5,933 bases of DNA from an uncultured Bacteroidales bacterium (GTDB lineage: Bacteria; Bacteroidota; Bacteroidia; Bacteroidales; P3): positions 1-5,933 of the forward strand of contig CAMURW010000104.1 in the NCBI GenBank assembly GCA_947097635.1, in the 5' to 3' direction. Each line of letters begins with the position of its first letter. Position 1 is the stretch's first letter. The notes under the pieces are model-generated. The model did not search any database. It saw nothing but the letters and a program-made list of their open reading frames with translations, and was not told the DNA's origin. The translations under genes were made by a program, and so were the position numbers. Positions 1 to 5,933 of this stretch are shown here, piece by piece.

Positions 1-765
1 CGGTATCGTCTGGAGAAAGAGGATCCGCTGGAAATTCTCGCTATCGACAACACCGCCGTGCGCAACGCACAGATTGCCCGCCTGCAGAAGCTGCGTGCCA
101 ACCGCGACCCCAAAGCCGTGGACCAAGCACTAGAGGCACTGACGCACTGTGCCGAGACTGGCGAAGGCAACCTGCTGGAACTCTCTATCGATGCCGCACG
201 CAAGCGTGCCTCCTTGGGCGAGATAAGTTACGCCCTGGAGAAAGTGTTCGGACGTTACAAAGCAAAAATAAACCTCATCAGCAACGTGTATAACAGTGAA
301 ACCAAAGACAGCGACGGCTTTAAGCATGCCCGCGATCTCACCGACGAATTTGCCAAACTGGAAGGCCGTCGTCCCCGCATCATGATAGCCAAGATGGGAC
401 AGGATGGCCACGACCGGGGTGCCAAGGTTGTCGCCACAGGCTATGCCGATCTGGGCTTCGACGTGGACATGGGGCCTCTGTTCCAAACCCCTGAAGAGAC
501 CGCCAAAGAGGCCGTGGAGAACGACGTCCACATCGTTGGTGTAAGCTCGCTGGCAGCAGGTCATAAGACACTGGTGCCGAAGCTCGTCGAAGAACTCAAG
601 AAACTGGGTCGCGAAGACATAATGGTCACAGTAGGCGGCGTGATACCCCCTCAGGATTACGACTTCCTGTTCCAGCACGGAGCGGTAGCCATCTTCGGTC
701 CCGGAACCGTAATCAGCGACAGTGCCACGAAGATGATGGAACTTCTGCTAGCAGTCCGCAAATAA
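1..765 (+). CDS. mutB: Methylmalonyl-CoA mutase large subunit, C-terminal part (5' end outside window)
   Basis: This is the adenosylcobalamin-dependent enzyme that interconverts succinyl-CoA and (R)-methylmalonyl-CoA in the cytoplasm; in gut Bacteroidales it serves propionate formation from succinate. The frame is open from base 1, so the start lies upstream, and the visible 254 residues are about a third of the usual ~710. The first ~115 residues are the end of the catalytic barrel and the linker (NLLELSIDAARKRASLGEIS). The rest is the B12-binding domain: DGHDRG at visible residues 135-140, with the cobalt-ligating His at 409-411; then GVSSLAAGH, VTVGGVIPP and the FGPGT turn near the end. 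All the key motifs are intact, which separates it from the small subunit, where the His motif is normally lost. It ends in TAA with no clear terminator close behind. The identity is secure; the symbol scpA is also used for this gene. Confidence 0.96.
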   Translation, partial: RYRLEKEDPLEILAIDNTAVRNAQIARLQKLRANRDPKAVDQALEALTHCAETGEGNLLELSIDAARKRASLGEISYALEKVFGRYKAKINLISNVYNSETKDSDGFKHARDLTDEFAKLEGRRPRIMIAKMGQDGHDRGAKVVATGYADLGFDVDMGPLFQTPEETAKEAVENDVHIVGVSSLAAGHKTLVPKLVEELKKLGREDIMVTVGGVIPPQDYDFLFQHGAVAIFGPGTVISDSATKMMELLLAVRK

Positions 766-921
766 ACAACGTTGCCAGCCCGCTGCAAGCCTCTTTCGCT
801 TCCAACAAAAGGCCATTGTGTCCCACAATAGCAGCCAAATAAAGCCTGCAAAGTAACCGTCACCTCATCCACGATTATTTTGTAGGATTTTTTGTTGATA
901 CCTATGGAGGCTTAAAACAAA
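766..921. other. Intergenic stretch after mutB, no gene seen
   Basis: I find no supported ORF here. The only structure is a small perfect hairpin at 815-829 (ATTGTG, loop TCC, CACAAT) about 50 bases after the mutB stop. It lacks a T run, so I do not call it a terminator. From about 870 the DNA becomes clearly richer in A+T than the flanking genes. Confidence 0.5.
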
Positions 922-1011
922 ATGTACATAAGAGAAAATATATTTTGCCGATTTTCAGATTGCAATAAGAAGCTATTTAAATTTAAGTTAAAAAGTCTGT
1001 TGGAGGAGTAA
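922..1011 (+). CDS. Possible 29-residue ORF, unrecognised
   Basis: An ATG at 922 opens a 29-codon frame ending in TAA at 1009-1011. GGAGG lies at 906-910, 11 bases before the ATG, a rather long gap. The peptide is basic and Lys/Phe-rich (KKLFKFKLKSLLEE at its end). Its last codons, GAG GAG, form the ribosome binding site of the next short ORF, the arrangement of translationally coupled genes. I do not recognise it. In AT-rich DNA a frame of this length can arise by chance, and it may be debris from the same insertion that left the transposase piece nearby. Confidence 0.2.
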   Translation: MYIRENIFCRFSDCNKKLFKFKLKSLLEE

Positions 1012-1015
1012 CTTT

Positions 1016-1159
1016 ATGAAAGCCAGCTGTATCATATAGCAAGTGGGGACTTGTCTAAGAGCTCAAGGTCTACAGAAAGTCTTCGAAAGTTTTCAAATTA
1101 TGAAAAAGACCACTCCACTATCCATCAGAAAAGTATGTGACTTGGAACTTCTTCGATGA
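1016..1159 (+). pseudogene. Short ORF with strong SD, broken by TAG after 7 codons; unrecognised
   Basis: The ATG at 1016 follows GGAGGAG (1002-1008) at a 7-base spacing, a textbook Shine-Dalgarno site that is uncommon in Bacteroidetes. Only MKASCII is encoded before TAG at 1037-1039. The same frame then stays open for another 39 codons to TGA at 1157-1159, including LRAQGLQKVFESFQIMKK. This could be the beheaded start of a gene inactivated by a nonsense change and cut off by the minus-strand transposase fragment it overlaps from 1121. I do not recognise the peptide, so a chance frame cannot be excluded. Confidence 0.22.
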
Positions 1160-1364
1160 TTCTTCCGGACGCAGCACGACCCTCAAATCCCATCCCTTGA
1201 CTGCGACGGCCGATTTCAGCGAATCGCCTCTATACCCGCCGTCGGCAAGAATGACGCAGGGGCCTGTCACGTCGCTCCTTCAGGTCGTCCAGAACGGTTC
1301 TCTCCCCCGACAGTGTCAAAAACACCTCCGAATTTGTGTGTATAGAGTATTCAGGGGGAGAAAA
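1121..1364 (-). mobile_element. IS5-like DDE transposase fragment, frameshifted and truncated
   Basis: Read on the minus strand, 1121-1279 encodes VTGPCVILADGGYRGDSL followed by KSAVAVKGWDLRVVLRPEES and SKKFQV. The ADGGYRG block is the segment around the second catalytic Asp of IS5-family DDE transposases. An adjacent frame, 1272-1364, supplies TVLDDLKER, which fits directly upstream; joining the two needs a one-base shift near 1270-1275. After SKKFQV the expected IS5 ending (a WxVER-type Glu motif and a final helix) is missing, and the frame ends at TAG 1118-1120 after unrelated residues. The N-terminal half with the first Asp is also absent. I found no terminal inverted repeats, so this is a dead internal remnant. 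The family call is from memory of the motif, not a search. Confidence 0.6.
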
Positions 1365-1410
1365 TCACCTTTTTCAACATTCCATCTTGGGGGCTTTTAT
1401 TTGGTAATAG

Positions 1411-1617
1411 GCATTCCTGCGCATCAACTTGTCGCAGTCCAAAACGGGCGTGAGCAACCGCATCATGGCAAGCCTCAACGACACGGTTCTCATGCACTTT
1501 GTCGGATTGCTTGGTTTCAGCAGTGCTGCCACTACCCTTGTTGAAACAATCGCCGACCAATGCTCCATGGTATGGAAGCACATCAAGGTAAGTCCACTAA
1601 ATAGGGTGTACATATAA
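1411..1617 (+). pseudogene. Unrecognised plus-strand ORF fragment
   Basis: A frame runs from just after TAG 1408-1410 to TAA at 1615-1617, about 68 codons, with no ATG near its 5' end; TTG at 1429 is the first possible start. Codon choice through the middle looks like real coding sequence (ATC AAC, AGC AAC CGC ATC, ACC CTT GTT GAA). The peptide includes SKTGVSNRIMASLNDTV and then a mildly hydrophobic FVGLLGFSSAATTLVETI. I do not recognise it. Lack of a start and ribosome binding site, plus the transposase debris next to it, suggest the 3' end of a destroyed gene. Its stop sits 4 bases before a strong hairpin. The opposite strand has frames of similar length, so even the coding strand is uncertain. 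Confidence 0.3.
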
Positions 1618-1621
1618 AATG

Positions 1622-1659
1622 AAAGGGTGACGTTCCTTTTGCAAGGAGCATCACCCTTT
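1622..1659. terminator. Bidirectional intrinsic terminator, downstream of rpsA
   Basis: The arms 1622-1638 and 1643-1659 pair over 17 positions with one mismatch (1631/1650) and one G-U pair (1633/1648), closing a TTGC loop. A T run follows on the plus strand (1657-1661), and on the minus strand the stem leads into CATTTTATAT. It can therefore stop minus-strand transcripts from rpsA, about 130 bases after that gene's stop, and plus-strand transcripts from the remnant ending at 1617. Confidence 0.8.
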
Positions 1660-1790
1660 TTGTGGCAGTGATAGACGACAGCCTATCTTTTTAGCGCAAC
1701 ATCGAAGATCCTGCTACGGGACTTGCCTGCCCCGTTGTTGGTAATAGTATGTACCGACAGGCTGCTGGTAATTGCAGCACTAGGAACAAA

Positions 1791-3584
1791 TTATTTGTTG
1801 TCGGAGTCGTTCAGTTTGTCTTTTAGATCGCCGAAGACATCGCCAAGAGTTGTCTTCTCTAGGTTCTCGTTAATTTTCTTGACGACGCTCTTGTCGTTAC
1901 CACCTTTGCGGCCACGGCGTTCGCCACCGTTTTCTTTCATGTCGGGCATGTCTTTGTAAGTACGGGTGTGGGAGAGGACAATCTTCTTGCCTTCCTTGCC
2001 GAACTCGATGACCTTGAAATCCAGTTCTTCGTCCTTCTTAACCTTGCTCTTGTCTTCTTTCTGCAGGTGACGAGCGGGGCAGAAACCTTCCACGTCATAA
2101 GGCATCAGACTCACCACTGCACCCTTATCGTCCACACTGAGGACTTTGCCGTGCTGTATGCTGCCCACGGTGAACAGGGTTTCGTACACATCCCAAGGGT
2201 TCTCCTCCAACTGCTTATGGCCGAGGCTGAGACGACGGTTTTCTTCATCCACTTCCAGCACCACCACATCAATTTTGTCGCCAATCTTGGTGAACTCGGC
2301 TGGATGCTTAATCTTCTTGCTCCAACTAAGGTCGCTAATGTGGATAAGACCATCCACGCCTTCTTCCAGTTCTACAAAGATGCCGAATGTGGTGAAATTA
2401 CGCACAATGGCGGTATGCTTGCTGCCCACAGGATATTTCTCTGCGATGTTACTCCAGGGATCGGGCATGAGTTGCTTGATACCTAGGCTCATCTTGCGGT
2501 TCTCGCGATCCAGGCTGAGGATGACGCACTCAACCTCGTCGCCAACCTTCAGAAAGTCCTGAGCACTACGTAGATGCTGACTCCAGCTCATCTCGCTGAC
2601 ATGGATAAGCCCCTCTACGCCAGGCATCACCTCTACGAATGCACCATAGTCCACAATGACGACGACCTTGCCTTTCACATGGTCGCCCTCTTTAAGGTTG
2701 GCATCCAGGGCATCCCAAGGATGAGGAGTGAGTTGCTTGAGGCCCAGAGCAATACGACGTTTTTCCTCGTCGAAGTCCAGGATTACAACATTGATTTTTT
2801 GATCCAACTTCACAATCTCTTCGGGATGGTTCACACGACCCCAGCTAAGATCAGTGATGTGGATGAGACCATCTACACCGCCGAGATCCACGAACACACC
2901 GTAAGCAGTGATGTTCTTGACAGTACCCTCCAACACTTGGCCTTTTTCCAAATGGCTGATAATCTCGGCTTTCTGAGCCTCAATCTCGTCCTCGATAAGA
3001 GCCTTGTGGCTGACGACGACATTCTTGTACTCGTGAGTAATCTTCACGACCTTGAATTCCATGTTCTTGCCCACGAAAACGTGGTAGTCGCGGATAGGTT
3101 TGATATCGATCTGGCTGCCAGGGAGGAAAGCCTCGATATTGTCAAACAGAATAACGATAAGACCGCCTTTGGTGAGGTCTTTGACATAACCAGTGATGAT
3201 TTCGCCAGATTCGAAAGCCTGATTGACACGTTCCCAGCTTTCCAAGACGCGAGCTTTCTTATGGCTGAGATGTAGCTGGCCATTGCTGTCTTCTTGACTC
3301 TCTACATACACCTTGATTGTATCACCAGCCTTAAAGTCGGGGTTGTAACGCAACTCGGAGGCGGGGATAACACCGTCGGACTTGTAGCCAATGTTCACAA
3401 CAGCTTCGCGAGAAGAGATACTGACGATGGTGCCTTCTATCACCTCTTGTTCATTCAGGTGGCTGAAAGTCTTTTCGTAAGCCTCGGCTTCCTTGGCAAT
3501 CTGTTCTTTATTTATTTTCTCTTCTTTGCTGTCGATGGCACTCCAATCGAAGTCGTCCAACGGTTTCACATTTTTGTAATCCAT
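1791..3584 (-). CDS. rpsA: 30S ribosomal protein S1
   Basis: S1 binds mRNA on the 30S subunit and helps load messages with weak Shine-Dalgarno sites, which matters in Bacteroidetes where such sites are poor. The 597-residue product has six S1 (OB-fold) repeats at about residues 48-112, 128-195, 216-285, 302-372, 388-458 and 475-540. Repeats 3-5 are the most canonical, each with GxFVxL/VxxGV(D/E)GLIHxS(D/T) and W(S/G) motifs, while repeats 1, 2 and 6 are more divergent, as usual. The N-terminus (DFDWSAIDSK) and a tail with GGERRGRKGG then TTLGDVFGDLKDKLND match the longer Bacteroidetes form (E. coli S1 is 557 residues). The ATG at 3584 is chosen because MDYKN is followed at once by the conserved acidic lead-in. 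Transcribed alone from the promoter at 3701-3729; the hairpin at 1622-1659 is its likely end. Confidence 0.98.
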   Translation of the reverse strand: MDYKNVKPLDDFDWSAIDSKEEKINKEQIAKEAEAYEKTFSHLNEQEVIEGTIVSISSREAVVNIGYKSDGVIPASELRYNPDFKAGDTIKVYVESQEDSNGQLHLSHKKARVLESWERVNQAFESGEIITGYVKDLTKGGLIVILFDNIEAFLPGSQIDIKPIRDYHVFVGKNMEFKVVKITHEYKNVVVSHKALIEDEIEAQKAEIISHLEKGQVLEGTVKNITAYGVFVDLGGVDGLIHITDLSWGRVNHPEEIVKLDQKINVVILDFDEEKRRIALGLKQLTPHPWDALDANLKEGDHVKGKVVVIVDYGAFVEVMPGVEGLIHVSEMSWSQHLRSAQDFLKVGDEVECVILSLDRENRKMSLGIKQLMPDPWSNIAEKYPVGSKHTAIVRNFTTFGIFVELEEGVDGLIHISDLSWSKKIKHPAEFTKIGDKIDVVVLEVDEENRRLSLGHKQLEENPWDVYETLFTVGSIQHGKVLSVDDKGAVVSLMPYDVEGFCPARHLQKEDKSKVKKDEELDFKVIEFGKEGKKIVLSHTRTYKDMPDMKENGGERRGRKGGNDKSVVKKINENLEKTTLGDVFGDLKDKLNDSDNK

Positions 3585-3604
3585 GTGGTGGAATAATCAT
3601 TTTG

Positions 3605-3622
3605 TGGCTGCTTACTCAGCCA
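3605..3622 (-). promoter_or_regulatory. Hairpin in the rpsA mRNA leader
   Basis: TGGCTG and CAGCCA form a perfect 6-base stem with a 6-base loop, ending 20 bases upstream of the rpsA ATG in the predicted ~110-base leader. No Shine-Dalgarno sequence is visible between it and the start. S1 represses its own translation through leader structure in E. coli; a similar role here is inference only. Confidence 0.3.
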
Positions 3623-3700
3623 GGGTTCATAATTAAACATAATATAAACTTGTGATTAGTACCATATTAGTAAGAATATAGCCTTCATCAAAACAAAGTG

Positions 3701-3729
3701 CAAAATTACGCATTTTTCTTGATATACAA
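3701..3729 (-). promoter_or_regulatory. Bacteroidetes-type promoter of rpsA
   Basis: On the minus strand TTG (3729-3727) is followed after 18 bases by TAATTTTG (3708-3701), an exact fit to the Bacteroidetes primary sigma pattern of a -33 TTG and a -7 TAnnTTTG. Transcription would begin near 3695, giving a leader of about 110 bases before the rpsA start. Confidence 0.75.
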
Positions 3730-3735
3730 GAAAAA
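3713..3735. repeat. 9-bp perfect inverted repeat overlapping the rpsA promoter
   Basis: TTTTTCTTG (3713-3721) and CAAGAAAAA (3727-3735) are exact reverse complements around the 5-base centre ATATA. The repeat covers the -33 TTG and most of the spacer of the rpsA promoter. It could be an operator, but A/T-rich palindromes are frequent in such DNA. It lacks GC pairs and a T tail suited to a terminator. Confidence 0.4.
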
Positions 3736-3812
3736 AATGATTGTCCGTTTGTAGGAGAAATTGTGTTTATAGGTTTGGTAAGGGCTATTTGTGCGATACG
3801 TCGCAGAGATGA

Positions 3813-3911
3813 TTAGGACCAACCTTCGACTGCGGAGAATGGATTCTTGGTGAACAGCAGAAGGTAGATGACGGTAAACCAGTAGCGGAACGGATGCTTA
3901 CTTCTGTACAT
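3813..3911 (-). pseudogene. Short hydrophobic ORF, probably part of a gene remnant
   Basis: ATG at 3911 opens 32 codons ending in TAA at 3813-3815. The product is basic at the start (MYRSKHPFR) with one hydrophobic stretch, YWFTVIYLLLF, then TKNPFSAVEGWS. It overlaps the end of the preceding 21-residue ORF in another frame, with no ribosome binding site of its own. It could be the shifted continuation of that ORF, a separate remnant, or chance. I do not recognise it. Confidence 0.25.
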
Positions 3912-3963
3912 CACCGTGCTTGCAGTCAATGTGGTAACGTGGCCGCTTCTGGAACGAAACCAT
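3898..3963 (-). pseudogene. Truncated gene start downstream of the permease, possibly nucleoside phosphorylase-like
   Basis: ATG at 3963 lies 37 bases after the permease stop, and AGAGGAG ends 6 bases before it, so it looks like a genuine translation start in the same transcript. Only 21 residues are encoded before TAA at 3898-3900. The segment RYHIDCKHGDVQK resembles the N-terminus of uridine/purine nucleoside phosphorylases, which often begin YHIxxxxGDVxxY before a PGDPxR motif, but homology stops just where that motif would begin. This suggests the 5' stub of a deleted gene. The resemblance is short and from memory. Confidence 0.35.
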
Positions 3964-4000
3964 TTATCGCTCCTCTTGTCCCAATTTATCACTAAAAATA

Positions 4001-5305
4001 TTATACTTCGATATTTTTGTTCACGTTCTTGCTGCCTATGATGGCATAGTAGAGGATGTAGGCCAGCATAACGACTATCAGCCAGTAGCTGTTCATGTAG
4101 CCTACGGCTTTGGCGAGGAGGTTCTGCAGCAGGGGCATGATGCCGCCGCCCACCACCATCATCATAAAGAGGCCGCTGGCCTGCTCCGTGTATTTGCCTA
4201 TGCCTTCTACGCTGAGGTTGAAGATGGCGCCCCACATAAGGCTAGTGCAGAAACCACAGAGCACAAGGAAGAGCATTTTGACAGGCACGTCTGGTACCAT
4301 ATTGAAACCGCAGGTAACGGTATAGGCAGGTATGCTCATCGTGATTGTCTTGGGCAGCAGAATTGCCACAATAATCAGCAACATTGCCAGCGATACCACG
4401 AAGGCGAGTTGCACACGTGTGGACACCTTACCACTAATGGCACTACTCACAGCACGTCCCACCATCATCAGCAGCCAATACACAGCCGCTATGGCACCAC
4501 CCACAGCTACACCATTCATCACGCAGGCACCTGCCTCAGTTTCATCGGCGAAATAGAGCATCATCTCGCCAGGGATGCCCACTTCCAAGCCCACGTAGAA
4601 GAAGATAGCGAAGATGCCCAATACGGTGTGGCGAAAATCCCATGCGCTATGCTCGAACACCTGATGGATGCCGCTGTGCTTGGCTTCGGGTATCTTTACC
4701 ATGCTGATAATGACGAATGCCAGCAGAAAAACACCCATGGCGATGAAAAGCAGGGGGGCCACGTTGCTCATGGTAGTCTCGGCAGTGACAGTGCCTACCA
4801 ACACACCCACAAGCAAAGGTGTTATTGCACCAGTTAAGCTATTCAGCGTGCCTCCTATTTGAATCATCTGGTTGCCTTTGTTGCCGCCGCCGCCCAAAGT
4901 GTTGAGCAAGGGATTGACAACGGTGTTCAGCATGCACACGCAGAAGCCGCAGATGAAGGCTCCCAGCAAATATATAAGGAAGTTGAGGTTCATAAGGTTA
5001 CCGAGTGCCACCGTGGCACCCACCAGGCTAGAAAGCCACTGCACCACCATGCCCGCAAAGCCGGTGGCCAAGGCGATGAGCGCTGTCTTCTTGTAGCCTA
5101 TGCGGCTCAACATTCGTCCCGCTGGCACGCCCATGACGAGGTAGGCGAGAAAGTTCATCAAGTTGCCCATCATACCGGACCAACTGTACTGACCCTGCCA
5201 GATGGTACCAAAAGGTGCTGCCATATTGGTTACAAAGGATATCATCGCAAAGATGAACCACATCGTAACGATGGCCACCCAATTTTTTTGTTTCGTTTCA
5301 TTCAT
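4001..5305 (-). CDS. FHS-family MFS sugar permease (FucP/GluP-like)
   Basis: This is a polytopic inner-membrane permease of the major facilitator superfamily, most like the fucose-galactose-glucose:H+ symporter (FHS) group. From the chosen start it has 434 residues and about 12 hydrophobic segments. Seen motifs: the loop 2-3 signature GVPAGRMLSRIGYKK (59-73) with a half-matching second copy MMVGRAVSSAISGKV (280-294); VVNPLLNTLG (129-138), equivalent to the ANPYVxxLG block; LNSLTGAITPLLVG (154-167); FFYVGLEVGIPGE (235-247) in helix 7; and IGKYTEQASGLFMMMVVGGGIMPLLQ (369-394, split helix 10-11 block). The ATG at 5305 is preferred over in-frame ATGs at 5353 and 5344, because MNETKQKNW leads straight into helix 1, whereas the 16 extra residues lack family character. 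No Shine-Dalgarno or TAnnTTTG promoter is obvious upstream. Substrate cannot be read from sequence; a hexose or deoxyhexose is likely. Confidence 0.88.
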   Translation of the reverse strand: MNETKQKNWVAIVTMWFIFAMISFVTNMAAPFGTIWQGQYSWSGMMGNLMNFLAYLVMGVPAGRMLSRIGYKKTALIALATGFAGMVVQWLSSLVGATVALGNLMNLNFLIYLLGAFICGFCVCMLNTVVNPLLNTLGGGGNKGNQMIQIGGTLNSLTGAITPLLVGVLVGTVTAETTMSNVAPLLFIAMGVFLLAFVIISMVKIPEAKHSGIHQVFEHSAWDFRHTVLGIFAIFFYVGLEVGIPGEMMLYFADETEAGACVMNGVAVGGAIAAVYWLLMMVGRAVSSAISGKVSTRVQLAFVVSLAMLLIIVAILLPKTITMSIPAYTVTCGFNMVPDVPVKMLFLVLCGFCTSLMWGAIFNLSVEGIGKYTEQASGLFMMMVVGGGIMPLLQNLLAKAVGYMNSYWLIVVMLAYILYYAIIGSKNVNKNIEV

Positions 5306-5396
5306 GATACTGAATATATAATGTTGTTTTCTTATTATCTGCATTGTCTGCACAGGACTATAGTCTACCTTTCAGCGACAACACAGGGTACAAAAA

Positions 5397-5436
5397 CACA
5401 GAGGTTCTCACAATATTCATCATGGGAACCTCTGTG
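5397..5436 (-). terminator. Intrinsic terminator of the atp operon
   Basis: CACAGAGGTTC (5397-5407) and GAACCTCTGTG (5426-5436) are exact complements; three further inner pairs, one of them G-T, extend the stem to 14 and leave a 12-base loop. On the minus strand the stem runs straight into TTTTTG (5396-5391). It begins 15 bases after the atpG stop, so it ends the ATP synthase transcript and separates it from the permease gene. Confidence 0.9.
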
Positions 5437-5451
5437 CATGTCGTTTTTCTG

Positions 5452-5933
5452 TCAGCCATTCAACGCCTCAGCACCGCTCACTATCTCAATAATTTCATTG
5501 GTGATAGCAGCCTGACGTGCTTTGTTATAACTGAGATTCAGATCTTTAAGCAACTCGGTGGCATTGTCTGTAGCTTTCTGCATGGCATTCATGCGTGCTC
5601 CATGTTAACTGGCCAGGGAGTCCAACACTATGCGCTAGAACCGGCTTCGCAGTGTGATAGGTATCATCTGGCGTAATATCTCTTCCTTGTTGGGTTCGTA
5701 GATATAGTCATTGTGCATAGTGCCAGTAACTGTCTTCGCATTCGAACCTGCAGCAATCTCTGCAGCAGTAGATTTTCCAGACGGCTTGGTAGCAGCCTCT
5801 TGGATGGGCAGAAACTGCTCGTTTGTGAGGATCTGCGCTAGGGAGTTTTTGAACCTATTGTAGATAACCTCCACACGATCGTATTTCTTGTCCACGAAGT
5901 CCTGCATGACATGTTCCCCCAAGTCGCTTACAG
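5452..5933 (-). pseudogene. atpG: ATP synthase F1 gamma subunit, C-terminal half, with two in-frame stops
   Basis: Gamma is the central rotor shaft of F1, turning inside the alpha3beta3 ring. The window begins mid-gene (5' end beyond 5933). The frame gives 98 residues including MQDFVDKKYDRVEVIYNRFK, ILTNEQFLPI and EPNKEEILRQMIPITLRSRF, then TAG at 5635-5637, nine residues RIVLDSLAS, TAA at 5605-5607, and 50 residues to TGA at 5452. The last part, HGARMNAMQKATDNATELL through NKARQAAITNEIIEIVSGAEAL, is the classic conserved gamma C-terminal helix and is fully in frame. Family members read through these points, typically with Glu at the TAA (SEHGARM; GAA to TAA is one base). A product stopped at TAG would lose the 60-residue helix that contacts beta. 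Either the gene is newly broken or the sequence holds two errors. Being last before the terminator fits Bacteroidetes atp operons. Confidence 0.93.

Noticed and set aside
130..678. 182-codon open frame on the minus strand within mutB
   Set aside because: It is antisense to the intact, motif-rich B12-binding domain of the mutase; its peptide shows no recognisable domain and arises from the codon bias of the real gene.
815..829. Small perfect hairpin after mutB as a terminator
   Set aside because: Only a 6-bp stem with a 3-base loop and no following T run on either strand.
1075..1094. Two tandem copies of a GAAAGTYTTC decamer
   Set aside because: Only two copies with one mismatch in AT-rich DNA; too little to call a repeat or binding-site array.
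1111..1617. Possible insertion sequence ends (a shared TAGTGGA near 1114-1120 and 1592-1598)
   Set aside because: The two copies are in the same rather than inverted orientation and only 7 bases long, so they do not define an IS.
1968..3275. Long plus-strand open frames opposite rpsA (up to 233 codons)
   Set aside because: They mirror the repeated S1 domains on the opposite strand, have no ribosome binding site or family features, and rpsA is unambiguous.
4859..5515. 218-codon plus-strand frame across the permease start and the atpG terminator
   Set aside because: It is antisense to permease codons, passes through the terminator hairpin and into atpG, and is His-rich as expected from an antisense shadow.
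5605..5637. Stop-codon reassignment or pyrrolysine/selenocysteine recoding in atpG
   Set aside because: Two different stops would both need recoding, TAA ends the mutB, rpsA and permease genes normally, and no recoding signal is visible; mutation or sequence error is simpler.

Overview
The window looks like chromosomal DNA of an anaerobic Bacteroidales bacterium, probably Prevotella-like. This rests on gene content rather than any database search: a methylmalonyl-CoA mutase large subunit, a roughly 600-residue ribosomal protein S1 with the long acidic/basic tail seen in Bacteroidetes, an FHS-type sugar permease, an ATP synthase gamma subunit as the last gene before a terminator, and a promoter of the Bacteroidetes form (TTG, 18-base gap, TAnnTTTG) in front of rpsA.

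Layout. Positions 1-765 (+) are the 3' end of the mutase gene, covering its whole cobalamin-binding domain. Positions 766-1790 are a decayed non-genic stretch. It holds two very short ORFs with good ribosome binding sites, a frameshifted piece of an IS5-like transposase on the minus strand, an unrecognised plus-strand ORF fragment, and a strong hairpin at 1622-1659 that can end transcription from both sides. Positions 1791-3584 (-) are rpsA, with its promoter and leader at 3585-3729. Positions 3730-4000 hold a small gene remnant directly downstream of the permease gene. Positions 4001-5305 (-) are an FHS-family MFS permease. Positions 5397-5436 are a textbook terminator. Positions 5452-5933 (-) are the 3' part of atpG, running off the right edge.

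The genes do not form one pathway. The mutase belongs to the succinate-propionate route, rpsA to translation, the permease to sugar uptake and atpG to the F1Fo ATP synthase. mutB points right and everything after it points left, so the decayed stretch lies in a convergent intergenic region, a usual place for insertion debris.

The most notable point is that atpG carries two in-frame stop codons, TAG and TAA, 30 bases apart, while the conserved C-terminal helix continues intact after them. This is either a true broken gene or a sequence error. I see no CRISPR array, tRNA, rRNA, complete mobile element or defence island, and no convincing undescribed system.
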